A program made the position numbers and the translations under genes. A stretch of DNA of 64,000 nt from an uncultured Collinsella sp. (GTDB lineage: Bacteria; Actinomycetota; Coriobacteriia; Coriobacteriales; Coriobacteriaceae): contig CATYZK010000008.1 of the NCBI GenBank assembly GCA_958415665.1, positions 1 through 64,000 on the forward strand. The letters are read 5' to 3'. This document shows, one piece after another, positions 10,945 through 19,816 of the stretch. The notes beneath the pieces are model-generated. The model was given only the letters and a program-made list of their open reading frames with translations. It had not been told where the DNA came from and did not search any database. Each line of letters starts with the position of its first letter. Within the stretch, counting starts at the first letter, position 1.

Positions 10945-12048
10945 ATGAGCGACAGCAAGCATGTGACGTACGAGGACGCCGGCGTCGATACCGCCGAGGG
11001 CGGCCGCGCCGTCGACGCGATCAAGCAGATGGTCAAGGACACCAATCGCCCCGAGGTTATCGGCGGCATCGGTGGCTTTGGTGGCCTGTTCTCGGCAGCC
11101 GCACTCAAGGATATGGAAGATCCGATCCTGATCAGCGGCACCGACGGCGTGGGCACCAAGCTCGTGCTCGCCCAGATCATGGACCGTCACGAGACGGTGG
11201 GCCAGGACCTGGTCGCCATGTGCGTCAATGACATTTTGGCTTCGGGCGCCGAGCCGCTGTTCTTCCTGGATTACGTTGCCATCGGTCACATTGAAGCCGA
11301 GCACATGGCAAAGATCATCAAGGGCGTGGCCGACGGCTGCAAGCTCGCGGGCTGCGCGCTCGTGGGCGGCGAGATGGCCGAGCACCCGGGCGTCATGGCC
11401 CCCGCCGACTACGACCTCGCCGGCTTTACCGTGGGTGTTGTCGATCGTCCCAAGATGCTTGACCCCGCGAACGTTCGCCCCGGCGACGTGATTCTGGGCC
11501 TGCCTTCCACCGGCGTGCACTCCAACGGCTACTCGCTCGTGCGCAAGGTCATCGGTGTCGACGGTATCAAGCCGGGTACGCCCGAGGCTGCCGCTAAGGC
11601 CGAGGAGCTAAGCCGTCCGCTCGAGGAGCTCGGCGGTGCTTCGCTGGCCGACGCTCTGCTGGCCCCCACGCGCATCTACGTCAAGCCGATTCTGGAGCTG
11701 CTGCGCGGCGGCGCCAACGTGCACGCCATCGCCCACATCACCGGCGGCGGTATTACCGAGAACCTCAACCGCGCGCTCGCCGACGACGTCGACGCCGTGG
11801 TCACCCGCAACGGCGCCGAGATGGGCTGGGATGTTCCGCCCGTTATTACTTACGTGTCGCGTCAGGCCGAGCTCGCGCCCAACGAGGCATGCAAGACCTT
11901 CAACATGGGCGTCGGCCTGTGCCTGATTGTTGCCCCCGAGGACGAGGCCGCCGTGACCGAGGCACTGGTCGCGCTGGGCGAGAAGCCGTTCCGCGTGGGC
12001 GAGTGCGTCGAGGGTTCCGGTAAGGTCGTGTACTCCGATGAGCGCTAA
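10945..12048 (+). CDS. purM: Phosphoribosylformylglycinamidine cyclo-ligase (AIR synthetase)
   Basis: Closes the imidazole ring, turning FGAM into AIR with ATP. Typical PurM landmarks are visible: YEDAGVDTAEGGRAVDAIK, GGFGGLFSA, ISGTDGVGTKLVLA, the CVNDILASGAEPLFFLDY loop, GGEMAEHPG, LPSTGVHSNGYSLVRK and HITGGGITENLNR. The 367-residue length is somewhat above the family mean. The ATG at 10945 has GAGGAAGG upstream. It overlaps purN by 11 bases, implying translational coupling. Confidence 0.96.
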   Translation: MSDSKHVTYEDAGVDTAEGGRAVDAIKQMVKDTNRPEVIGGIGGFGGLFSAAALKDMEDPILISGTDGVGTKLVLAQIMDRHETVGQDLVAMCVNDILASGAEPLFFLDYVAIGHIEAEHMAKIIKGVADGCKLAGCALVGGEMAEHPGVMAPADYDLAGFTVGVVDRPKMLDPANVRPGDVILGLPSTGVHSNGYSLVRKVIGVDGIKPGTPEAAAKAEELSRPLEELGGASLADALLAPTRIYVKPILELLRGGANVHAIAHITGGGITENLNRALADDVDAVVTRNGAEMGWDVPPVITYVSRQAELAPNEACKTFNMGVGLCLIVAPEDEAAVTEALVALGEKPFRVGECVEGSGKVVYSDER

Positions 12049-12736
12049 CGAGCAGATGGCTGCTGCCGAGGGCCTGGGCTATGTGCCCTACACCCGTCCG
12101 ACCGGCACCGATACGGCAGAGCCGCTCAAGATCGGCGTGCTTATCAGCGGTTCGGGTACCAACCTGCAGGCGCTGATCGACCTGATCGCCGCCGGCAAGC
12201 TCAACGCCTCGATTGAGCTTGTGGTGTCGAGCCGTCCTTCGGCCAAGGGCCTACAGCGCGCCGAGCGTGCGGGCATCCAGACACTCACGCTGTCCAAGGA
12301 TGTCTATGCCGACCCCATCGCCGCCGACGAGATCATCGCGCACGAGTTGCTCGAGCGAGGCTGCGAATATGTGGTCATGGCCGGCTACATGCGCATGGTG
12401 CACACGCCGCTGCTGGCGGCGTTCCCCAATCGCGTGGTCAACCTGCATCCGGCGCTGCTGCCGAGCTTTACCGGTGCCCATGCGATTGACGATGCGTTTG
12501 CTCGCGGCGTCAAGGTGACCGGCGTGACCGTGCATTTTGCCAACGAGATTTACGACAACGGCCCTATCATCGCCCAGCGTGCGCTGGCTGTTAAGGAGGG
12601 CTGGGACGTCGACACGCTCGAGGAGCACATCCACGCGATTGAGCACGTGCTGTATCCCGAGGTCGTGCAGATGCTCGCCGACGGCCGCGTCCACGTGCTG
12701 GAGAGCGGCAAGGTCGCAATTGATGCGGCGCGCTAG
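12038..12736 (+). CDS. purN: Phosphoribosylglycinamide formyltransferase
   Basis: Transfers a formyl group from 10-formyl-THF to GAR. Core motifs: IGVLISGSGTNLQALID, VMAGYMRMVHTPLL, VVNLHPALLPSF with the active-site Asn/His, GAHAI, and VHFANEIYDNGPIIAQ with the catalytic Asp. About 30 extra residues precede the fold. They come with the ATG at 12038, which lies within the 3' end of purM and is read in another frame; this is probably the coupled start. A later start would remove the extension, but no strong ribosome site is apparent. Confidence 0.95.
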   Translation: MSANEQMAAAEGLGYVPYTRPTGTDTAEPLKIGVLISGSGTNLQALIDLIAAGKLNASIELVVSSRPSAKGLQRAERAGIQTLTLSKDVYADPIAADEIIAHELLERGCEYVVMAGYMRMVHTPLLAAFPNRVVNLHPALLPSFTGAHAIDDAFARGVKVTGVTVHFANEIYDNGPIIAQRALAVKEGWDVDTLEEHIHAIEHVLYPEVVQMLADGRVHVLESGKVAIDAAR

Positions 12737-12786
12737 CGCGTGTAAATGGGTCGCCTAGGTTTCGTTGAGGTGTAAACAATCAGAAT

Positions 12787-12830
12787 AGCCGATTGGGGCA
12801 TATGGAATCACGTGTGACCCAATCGGCTTT
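12787..12830 (+). terminator. Probable terminator after purN
   Basis: An 11-bp stem, AGCCGATTGGG / CCCAATCGGCT, is followed by TTTT. The 20-base loop is large for an intrinsic terminator. Confidence 0.65.
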
Positions 12831-13187
12831 TACTATCTCTTTGATTTCGGGCTCCTGATAACGTGACGGGTGGTCTCGAAAAATGAGGGCGGTTGGCTGC
12901 GCGCATGATATGGATATCAGCGGCGATATCTCCATCTCGATAAATAAAGATGGCTTCAAGTTGAGCATCGGTTCGGACTTCGAGGTGCGGCCCTGTTCAG
13001 CGAAAATTCTTACACTAACACTCATGCCGTGAGCTAGGATAACTAGCCGGTATAGGGTCACTTGAGCGGGTATGCGTCTGTTCAAGCGGCCTATTGGCTT
13101 GCTTAAGAAATAGTTAAACTACGTAGCGTACAGCGCGTGAGTGACTTACGACTCAGCGAAACTAAAGGGAATCGGAGAAGAAGGCCC
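12831..13187. other. Intergenic leader before the zinc-ribbon genes
   Basis: No gene is supported. A 101-codon minus-strand frame spans 12780-13085 but starts at TTG without a ribosome binding site. AT-rich blocks near 13105-13125 may include the promoter of the following gene. GGAGAAGAAGG right before 13188 is the ribosome binding site. Confidence 0.4.
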
Positions 13188-14405
13188 ATGTTTTGCCCCA
13201 AATGCGGTAGCAAAATAAGCGACGATGCGCGATTCTGTACCGAATGCGGTCTGCCCTTGGGCGGGCTCTCGGGCAAGACTGCGGCCGAGGAGGGGCCCAA
13301 GGCCGAGCCGTCGGAGCGAGAATCATCGTCCGCTGAAGTCATAATGGAACCCACAGATACCGAAACGGACTCTGCGATAGGATCCGCGAATGCCGAGTCC
13401 ACAGCAGAACCGAGCCCCGAGCCGGTCTCGAAGACCGCGAATAGCGGTCACTCCCAGATGTACAACTTCTTTATGCAACGCTGTCAGGTCGGTAACCGCC
13501 TAGTGCCGCAGTTTGCTATCATGATCGCCGCATTTATCGCCGCTGCAGGCATCGCTTACGCTGCTTTCATGCTCTACAAGAACGTCATCGAGCCCAATCT
13601 CCAGCAGCAATCCGTGCAACAGGAGCAAGCGACCGAAAGGCCCAAGAAGGACGAGAGAGCGGTCGAAGAAGTTGTCTATACGTTGGAGGCAAAGTCATTG
13701 ACGGTGTCTGCTCCGGTCGACCCTATGCTCGAACAGGGCGAGCGGAGGGACATGGAATGGTCCTATCCGCAACTTAAGAGCTCCACCAAAGACGACGTTG
13801 CAGACAAAATTAACAAGGCGATTCTCGAGCCCCTTCAAATTGATGCGGAGCGAACGAATCGAGCATCAGATAATGAGCAATCAGATGCTGAGTTGTACCC
13901 CGACGGCGAATTTCCCTGCATATCGAGAAACGTGACGGTTACGTACGTGGATGAGAACTTTTTCTGTATCCGTGACGAGCGCTATTCGACGGGATGGGGT
14001 CCGCATGGCGGCACGGTTGTGGCTGGTGTTATTTTTGATTTGCATACGGGTGATACTGTTAGTCCTCAGGACATGTTTGGCATTGATACCGAGGATCTTG
14101 CCAGTTCCATGAGTTCGGCAGTTTGGCCGTATCTTACGGAAATGGGCAGAGAACATCCGTCTGATTACAATTCGATGCTCATGCGGAGCAATTCTTCGGA
14201 CTATTCAATCAAGGGCTCAACATGCTTGTATGTGACATCCAAGGGACTGGTGTATCGCACCGAAGACTATGAGCTCGGTTCTTTTGCGGACGGCAATTGC
14301 GAGATTTTGGTTGCGTCCTGGGATGATGAGTCTCAAGTGGGGTCCGAAGTAACCCCTGATGAGGTCAAGGACGGTACAACGGTGAAAGTCGATAAGGAGG
14401 ACTAA
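13188..14405 (+). CDS. Zinc-ribbon membrane protein with RsiV-like DUF3298 domain
   Basis: The N-terminus is a four-Cys zinc ribbon (MFCPKCGSKISDDARFCTECG). An acidic, disordered stretch, one membrane segment near residue 110-130 (FAIMIAAFIAAAGIAYAAFML) and an outside domain follow. The outside domain resembles DUF3298 of the anti-sigma/lysozyme-sensor RsiV: YPQLKSSTKDDVADKINKAI, then GGTVVAGVIFDLHTGDTVSP and QDMFG. An inside zinc ribbon joined to an outside sensor-like domain suggests envelope sensing, but the function is not known. GGAGAAGAAGG sets ATG 13188. The next gene starts one base after the stop codon, so the two are co-transcribed. Base composition is less GC-rich than the pur genes. 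Confidence 0.75.
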   Translation: MFCPKCGSKISDDARFCTECGLPLGGLSGKTAAEEGPKAEPSERESSSAEVIMEPTDTETDSAIGSANAESTAEPSPEPVSKTANSGHSQMYNFFMQRCQVGNRLVPQFAIMIAAFIAAAGIAYAAFMLYKNVIEPNLQQQSVQQEQATERPKKDERAVEEVVYTLEAKSLTVSAPVDPMLEQGERRDMEWSYPQLKSSTKDDVADKINKAILEPLQIDAERTNRASDNEQSDAELYPDGEFPCISRNVTVTYVDENFFCIRDERYSTGWGPHGGTVVAGVIFDLHTGDTVSPQDMFGIDTEDLASSMSSAVWPYLTEMGREHPSDYNSMLMRSNSSDYSIKGSTCLYVTSKGLVYRTEDYELGSFADGNCEILVASWDDESQVGSEVTPDEVKDGTTVKVDKED

Positions 14406-14406
14406 C

Positions 14407-16023
14407 ATGTTCTGTCCCAACTGTGGGTTTGAGCTTGATGACGATTTGCGCTACTGCACTGAGTGCGGCTACGCGCTCGAGGATGCAAAGGCGGTACTGA
14501 GCTCTGCCAGCGACGAAGTGGCAGAAGAACCTTCCGTTATCAATGAAGCTGCGGAAGAGATTTTCGCTAGTGGCGAAACGGAGAAGGAGTCTTCCGCCGG
14601 TGCCGAGGCGGGGGAGGAAAAGTCGCCCGTGGAGAGCGAGCCCGTAGCGGACGAAGAAAACGACCAGCCCAAAGACGACGTGTCGTCCGGTGTAACGCCT
14701 TCGATTCCTGTCGTGCGCGCCGACCGGCCAAAACCGAGCAATCCGGTCGCCAAGCCCGTCGCGGCGCCAGCCCCTGTTCCTGCGGTGAATGCATCCGCAC
14801 GGAAAAAGGAGCCCAAGGCGCTCTATATCGTTGGTATCGTCGTTGGTCTGGCGGTCGTTGCCATCTTTAGCTACCTGCTGTTCTTTGGCAAGTCCGGCGG
14901 CGACGTTGCCCATTACGGCCAGGACAAGGCCATCGTGGTGGTCCAAGAATCCAAAATCACCCCGACCGACGCAAAGGGCGAGAAGCTCAAGAAGTACTCG
15001 GTGACCCTGAACGGCGATAACGGCTACAGCACCAACGCTGAGGTTAAGGGTGACGAGGGCTTCACGGTAAACCAGTTTCCCGATGTCAAACCGGGAAAAT
15101 ACACCCTTACCGTTAAGGACTCCAAGACCAAGGTTGAGTGGAGCGTTCCTGTCGAGGTGGTCGACAATTCCAAGTCCGATGAGGCCGTGAAGGATGTTTC
15201 GCTCGAGGTGCCTAAGGCTGACAGCGCAGACGCAAAGGCGGACGAGGGCGACAAAAAGGACGGAAACGCCGCTGCGGACAATGCTGCTGCATCCGCTGCC
15301 TATAAGCAAAAATGCCAGGAATATCTTGCGCGTTATGGTGAACCTCAAATGGTTGAGATTGAGGACTATATGTCAGCCCTTAGAGGTTTTTGCTTGGCTG
15401 ATTTGGTTGATTTCGACAACGACGGCGTTTCTGAGCTCGTGACGGTTGTTAACGATATGAGCGCGGACGATATGAAAAGCGCCTGGGACGGAAATATTGA
15501 AGAGCTTCAGAAGTCCTACACCGTAGAGGTTTGGTCGGCGGAAGACGGCGGTATCAAAAGGATATATAGCCAAAAATGGCTCGACAACTCTAACGGAGGA
15601 TCGATGTATCTGCCTCTTGTTAAGGATGATGAGCAAAACGTCTTACTTGGCAAGCGTACGTACGAAATGTGCGATGCGCTCAAAGCAAAGCTCTCAGGTA
15701 AACAGATAACCTATGGCGATAACTGGTCTTTATTCGGCAAAAAGGATGATTCGCTTTCGTTGGTGTTAAATCGCGAAGCTTGGTCCGTCTCTGTTTCTGG
15801 CGGTAATCTTGGAGACTATTACGCATCTAACGGCAAGGAGATATCCGAGAAGGATTTCAACGCGTTAAATTCCTACACAGATTTCAATCATCAATACTGC
15901 ACGTATTATTTTGTTGACTTCTCAAGCTCAAGTCAGGGGTCATTTTCAGATGTGCCCGTTGTTGGTTGCAGCCAAATGTCCGACCGCACCAATAGCACAC
16001 TAAAAAAGTTGGGGATTGAATAA
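14407..16023 (+). CDS. Zinc-ribbon single-pass membrane protein
   Basis: Starts with a zinc ribbon (MFCPNCGFELDDDLRYCTECG). About 110 acidic and Pro/Ala-rich residues follow, then one membrane segment (ALYIVGIVVGLAVVAIFSYLLFF). Outside are a small beta-rich module (SVTLNGDNGYSTNAEVKGD ... FPDVKPGKYTLTVKD), a lysine/alanine-rich linker and a C-terminal globular domain. That domain holds a DxDxDG-like calcium-loop motif (DFDNDGVSELVTV). The 538-residue protein is translationally coupled to the DUF3298 protein upstream. The function is unknown. The shared inside zinc ribbon and outside EF-hand-like loop recur in the gene at 19817, suggesting one gene family amplified here. Confidence 0.75.
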   Translation: MFCPNCGFELDDDLRYCTECGYALEDAKAVLSSASDEVAEEPSVINEAAEEIFASGETEKESSAGAEAGEEKSPVESEPVADEENDQPKDDVSSGVTPSIPVVRADRPKPSNPVAKPVAAPAPVPAVNASARKKEPKALYIVGIVVGLAVVAIFSYLLFFGKSGGDVAHYGQDKAIVVVQESKITPTDAKGEKLKKYSVTLNGDNGYSTNAEVKGDEGFTVNQFPDVKPGKYTLTVKDSKTKVEWSVPVEVVDNSKSDEAVKDVSLEVPKADSADAKADEGDKKDGNAAADNAAASAAYKQKCQEYLARYGEPQMVEIEDYMSALRGFCLADLVDFDNDGVSELVTVVNDMSADDMKSAWDGNIEELQKSYTVEVWSAEDGGIKRIYSQKWLDNSNGGSMYLPLVKDDEQNVLLGKRTYEMCDALKAKLSGKQITYGDNWSLFGKKDDSLSLVLNREAWSVSVSGGNLGDYYASNGKEISEKDFNALNSYTDFNHQYCTYYFVDFSSSSQGSFSDVPVVGCSQMSDRTNSTLKKLGIE

Positions 16024-16030
16024 AAGTTGA

Positions 16031-16065
16031 AAAAGGGGCCTGGAAATTGCGTCCAGGCCCCTTTT
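16031..16065. terminator. Bidirectional intrinsic terminator
   Basis: A 14-bp perfect stem, AAAAGGGGCCTGGA / TCCAGGCCCCTTTT, with a 7-base loop sits between convergent genes, with T-runs on both strands. Confidence 0.93.
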
Positions 16066-16066
16066 C

Positions 16067-17449
16067 TTAGAGCAGCTGCTCAAGGTCAATAAGCCTTGTG
16101 TCGTTCACTTGGGCGGCTTGCTCTCGACATGCCTCCGTAAATCCACCCTTGCTAAACAGGTAATATCGTTGGATCGGCCTGCCCAACAATGTTCCGCGAC
16201 GCATGAGCGTCTCAAGCACATCGACGTCAGCGGGCTCGTTTCTCCATTTGCACTCGCCAACGATGAGCTCCCCATCGGCGTCCTCTAACACAACGTCAAT
16301 CTCTTCTTGCCGGCGCGTGTTCGGGTTCGTGCCCCACCAAGAGCCGATTGCCTTGGGCAGCACATCCAGCTCGCTCTCAACAACCTGCCGCATCAACCAC
16401 TGGCGGCACACTTCTTCAAATGAGGGACCCACAAAGGTGGACAAATCATGCTTGGCGATACGCGCGGCCACAGCGGCTCCGAGCCCCTCCTCAATTGTTC
16501 CCGCGTACTGTGGAACAAACCGATACCAAAACCTAAACAAGTTGTCGCAGATCCGATAGATTACTTGACGTTTTGTTGCATTTACAACAGGCGTGACGCG
16601 CTCAACGATTCGCAGCTCGATCAATGCGTCGAGCAGTCGCGCGACCTGTGGCGTTGCGAGGTGGGTAACATCGGCAATCTCTTTGGAGCGTACATAGCCG
16701 TTGGCAATGGCGGTTATGACGGCATTGTAGATAGCTGGGCTGCGGACTTCTTGCAGCAGATAGTTCTGGGGTTCGGCATACAAAAACGCATCTTGACGCA
16801 ATAGCGCATGTTCAAGGTTCCATTGAGTGGAACGCGTGCCATCGAGCTGCGATAGATAGAGCGGCATCCCGCCAACAACGGAATACAGCTCGATGACCCG
16901 TTCGATGGGTGCATCGGGAAGCATGAGCGCCACGTCAAAGATGGTGAAGGGGTCAATGCGCAGCTGCATGGTGCGGCGCCCATAAAGAGGGCTTTGGTGT
17001 CCTAGTACCTGGTGTTCCATAAAGCTCATGGACGATCCGCAGAGTACGAGGAACAGCTTGCTCGTGTCTTTATGTCGATCGATAAGTGTTTGCAGGCACG
17101 ACGAGACGCCCGGGTCGCTCTCGGCGAGGTAGGGATACTCGTCAATAATCAGAACGATTCGCTCTGTCTTGGCGTGTTCGAAGACGGATTCGAGTGCAAC
17201 CTGGATAGAGGGGAACGCCGCTCTTGCGGCGCTATTGCCAAGTATCTCGCGGCTGAGCAGCGCGAGGTTTTCGCTTGCAACGGTTTGCTGCCCGGTAAAG
17301 AAGATCACATGGGGTTTACCCTGTGTAAAGACGCGAAGCAGGCTGGTTTTACCCACGCGACGCCTTCCATAGACTACGGCAAACTGAAAGGAACCCTTTT
17401 GATAGGCGGTTTCCAGGGATTCAAGCTCTTCCCGACGTCCAACAAACAT
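16067..17449 (-). CDS. ATPase_2-type P-loop ATPase with C-terminal DUF234 nuclease-like domain
   Basis: A 460-residue protein with the archaeal-type ATPase signature MFVGRREELESLE, Walker A GRRRVGKTSL (residues 28-37) and Walker B IVLIIDEYPYL. A winged-helix-like region follows (VRSKEIADVTHLATPQVARLLDALIE). The C-terminal domain has FEEVCRQWL, EEIDVVLEDADGELIVGECKW, the D-ECK pattern of the restriction-endonuclease-like fold in DUF234. The role is not established. It resembles in plan the two DUF4143 ATPases of this window but is a different family. The ATG is at 17449, with two direct repeats just upstream that look like an operator. Confidence 0.85.
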   Translation of the reverse strand: MFVGRREELESLETAYQKGSFQFAVVYGRRRVGKTSLLRVFTQGKPHVIFFTGQQTVASENLALLSREILGNSAARAAFPSIQVALESVFEHAKTERIVLIIDEYPYLAESDPGVSSCLQTLIDRHKDTSKLFLVLCGSSMSFMEHQVLGHQSPLYGRRTMQLRIDPFTIFDVALMLPDAPIERVIELYSVVGGMPLYLSQLDGTRSTQWNLEHALLRQDAFLYAEPQNYLLQEVRSPAIYNAVITAIANGYVRSKEIADVTHLATPQVARLLDALIELRIVERVTPVVNATKRQVIYRICDNLFRFWYRFVPQYAGTIEEGLGAAVAARIAKHDLSTFVGPSFEEVCRQWLMRQVVESELDVLPKAIGSWWGTNPNTRRQEEIDVVLEDADGELIVGECKWRNEPADVDVLETLMRRGTLLGRPIQRYYLFSKGGFTEACREQAAQVNDTRLIDLEQLL

Positions 17450-17470
17450 GATGTGCCTCGCTTATATACG

Positions 17471-17496
17471 TATTACTAACATATATATTACTAACA
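17471..17496 (-). promoter_or_regulatory. Direct-repeat operator candidate of the DUF234 ATPase gene
   Basis: Two copies of TATTACTAACA (17471-17481 and 17486-17496, read on the plus strand) lie 15 bases apart within an AT-rich stretch. They end 22 bases before the start codon. On the minus strand they read TGTTAGTAATA, with TATATAAG nearer the gene. Tandem copies at this spacing suggest a dimeric or cooperative binding site. Confidence 0.5.
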
Positions 17497-17551
17497 CTTA
17501 TATGAGCAACTTTTCACCCGTCAATCGGATGGCAAAGAAATGACAGCGTTT

Positions 17552-18910
17552 CTACTTAACGTGGCGCTTGAGTCTGGCATAGTCCTGAACCTGCTTTTTG
17601 CGCTTGGCGTTGAGGAGGTTGTTGAGGTCGAGCTTCTCGGCGGTGCAGCGTTTGAGTAGCTCGGAGCTGTCAAAGCCGTTTGACTCAATGTCTTCATCCA
17701 GATCGTGCTTGAGCTTGGTCCATTTGTTGAGCTGCGAGCGCACGTAGGCCGCGGGACGTTCTATTTCGTTGGCGATGTCGCGTACGCCGGCACCCGTTCC
17801 AAACAACTCGCGTATCTTTGCCGTCTCCTTGCGCGTGCGCTCGTTTTTGGCATCGGTCTTGCATCGATCGCTGCAATAGTGCCGTTTGACGCCACGATGC
17901 CCGGCAAGTGAGTAGGCGCGTCCGCACTGCTCGCAATAGCCAATTTTGACGGTGCTCAGCTTACGCGAAAAATCAAACCAGAGCCATGAGAGATAGCTGT
18001 CAAAGGAGAGGAACCCTGTGGACTCGTTGCCCTGGAACACATCCACGTGCGCGCCCGAGAGATGCGAGATCACGAGCGCCTGTACCAAAGCGGTGAGTGC
18101 ATCGCGGTCATCGTTGTCAAGTTCTTCGCGGCGCTCCTGGATATCTGCTTGAGGGTCGATAACATAGAAGCTCTCCTCGCTATTGTTAACCTTGAGTCGC
18201 GCTGAAATCTCCAAGCTGGAGTCTTCGTCCATGTAGAACATCGCCTGCAAAACACTGAAGTCATTGGCGGTGAGCTCGTGTTCAAAAGAGAGCACGTTGA
18301 GTGCAACGAGGGATTCTTCCTCGTCGATCATAAACATAAAGGCGTAGAAATATCCCGCATCGGATTCGATTTTGCGCACGATAGGCAGGCTTTTGAATGA
18401 GTCGGTATAATCTCCGCCCGCCCTCAGGATAGTGGTGTAGATCTTGAAGGATGACCCGTTTGCCGCGCAGGTCACCACTGATTTCTCGATTCTTTCCAAT
18501 GCAGAGACCTTTGCGATGGTGCAGCTCCCGTTGAGGTATTCCTGGATGCGCATGGCAATAAGTGCTGCCATCGCGGCATTGGCCCAATCGCGTACGGATT
18601 CTATTGCGTGCTTGCCAAAAAGTGGCCCGGTCTGTTCGGCGTAATCAAGTACGCTAAAGAGGCTTGCGCGGAAGGGCTGCTCTTTAACGGCGGTGGGTTC
18701 GATGCATGATGCCAGCCTGATCAGATCGGCATGGCGCTCGCTGTGTGCGGGTCCTTCGTTGCTTTTGCTGCCGGCCAGCTCGGTGGGCATGTAGAGTTCA
18801 AAGACAAGCTGGGCCTCGCCAACGGGCCTATTGGGTTCGTTCTCTATGAGGTTGACTTTCTTAAACGGAATCGAACCTTCAACGGTGCGCATTTGGGAGA
18901 ACTCAAACAT
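17552..18910 (-). CDS. Hypothetical protein with C-terminal zinc finger (CGNR/DUF6076-like)
   Basis: I do not recognise the first 320 residues. They are soluble, acidic and without repeats. Near the C-terminus lies a four-Cys finger, YCEQCGRAY ... KRHYCSDRCK, followed by a basic helix and a helix-turn-helix-like stretch (IRELFGTGAGVRDIANE). The arrangement is that of CGNR-like zinc fingers, which usually bind nucleic acid, so a DNA- or RNA-binding regulator is possible. The final 40 residues are basic (LLNAKRKKQVQDYARLKRHVK). The gene is divergent from the zinc-ribbon gene at 19050 and lies on the same strand as the ATPase downstream of it. Confidence 0.65.
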   Translation of the reverse strand: MFEFSQMRTVEGSIPFKKVNLIENEPNRPVGEAQLVFELYMPTELAGSKSNEGPAHSERHADLIRLASCIEPTAVKEQPFRASLFSVLDYAEQTGPLFGKHAIESVRDWANAAMAALIAMRIQEYLNGSCTIAKVSALERIEKSVVTCAANGSSFKIYTTILRAGGDYTDSFKSLPIVRKIESDAGYFYAFMFMIDEEESLVALNVLSFEHELTANDFSVLQAMFYMDEDSSLEISARLKVNNSEESFYVIDPQADIQERREELDNDDRDALTALVQALVISHLSGAHVDVFQGNESTGFLSFDSYLSWLWFDFSRKLSTVKIGYCEQCGRAYSLAGHRGVKRHYCSDRCKTDAKNERTRKETAKIRELFGTGAGVRDIANEIERPAAYVRSQLNKWTKLKHDLDEDIESNGFDSSELLKRCTAEKLDLNNLLNAKRKKQVQDYARLKRHVK

Positions 18911-19049
18911 TGTTACCCCTGTCTCTAGCTGCAGATTTAATAGCGTAGCACGTTTAGGAAAATTACCCGGTCAAAATCTCTATATCGGATAAACGACAAA
19001 CCGTATCTTGTGATCGTCAAGAAAAGGGGTAACGAGAAAGGACCCGATT

Positions 19050-19667
19050 ATGCATTGCAAACAGTGTGGAGCAGAGATTAACGACGGCGCCAAGTTCTGC
19101 GGCGTGTGCGGAACGCCTACGGTCGCGGCTGCGGCCAGCACAGCGGGAGATGCGATTTACGTCGAGGCCCGGCCAATTGAGAGCCAGTCTGTCGAGGCTC
19201 AGTTTCAAGCGGCGGAGGATGCAGAGGACGCTTCTTGCCTGCAAGATTCACTTCGCGAGTCCATCGGGTCCCTTGCGCGAGCGTCGGTGATTTCGTTGCT
19301 CTATGTGCTCTTTTTCAATTACGTGCTGGGAGGTGGCTCGCTGGGGCTCGACTATATGATTCCGCTGGCGCTGCTTCTGATTGGTCCCTGGAAGGTGATT
19401 ATCTCGCTGTACCGCAGCGGTGTAAGGCTTCCCTTTGTCTATGGTGGCGGCATTATCGGTATCACGATTATGCTAATCGAGCTTGTGGTTCTCGTGGGCC
19501 TTCCTGTCGTGGTTCTGATGCTTTTTTACTGGTTGGGCAGCGTGATTCACGGAGCGGTTCCGGTTGTTCCCGAATTAGCACCGATGACGATGGTGGCACT
19601 TTGGCCTATCGTCTCGGTTGCCAACATCATCTTCAAGGCAATCAAGCTGCACATGGCTCGCGCCTAG
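19050..19667 (+). CDS. Zinc-ribbon multi-pass membrane protein
   Basis: A zinc ribbon (MHCKQCGAEINDGAKFCGVCG) is followed by an acidic linker of about 45 residues. Four hydrophobic stretches follow (ASVISLLYVLFFNYVLGGG, MIPLALLLIGPWKVIISLY, GGGIIGITIMLIELVVLVGL with its continuation, and MVALWPIVSVANIIFKAI), leaving a short basic tail. At 205 residues it is the smallest of the zinc-ribbon membrane proteins in this island. AGAAAGGACCC supports the ATG at 19050. The function is unknown. Confidence 0.75.
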   Translation: MHCKQCGAEINDGAKFCGVCGTPTVAAAASTAGDAIYVEARPIESQSVEAQFQAAEDAEDASCLQDSLRESIGSLARASVISLLYVLFFNYVLGGGSLGLDYMIPLALLLIGPWKVIISLYRSGVRLPFVYGGGIIGITIMLIELVVLVGLPVVVLMLFYWLGSVIHGAVPVVPELAPMTMVALWPIVSVANIIFKAIKLHMARA

Positions 19668-19816
19668 CAAGTAGCCCGTCGCATGCCTTCCGCGTGGGGT
19701 CAGGCGAATTTGAAAGGTGAAGGAAAAGGTTTACAGTCGAGCAAATTGTTCCTGGGCCTTTTCTGTTTGAAGGCTGCGGGCTATCGTTTCGATATGCTGA
19801 AGTTCTAGGGGGATTT

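Noticed and set aside
12780..13085. Minus-strand 101-codon frame between purN and the zinc-ribbon genes
   Set aside because: It has a TTG start without a Shine-Dalgarno and no recognisable motif, and it overlaps the purN terminator.
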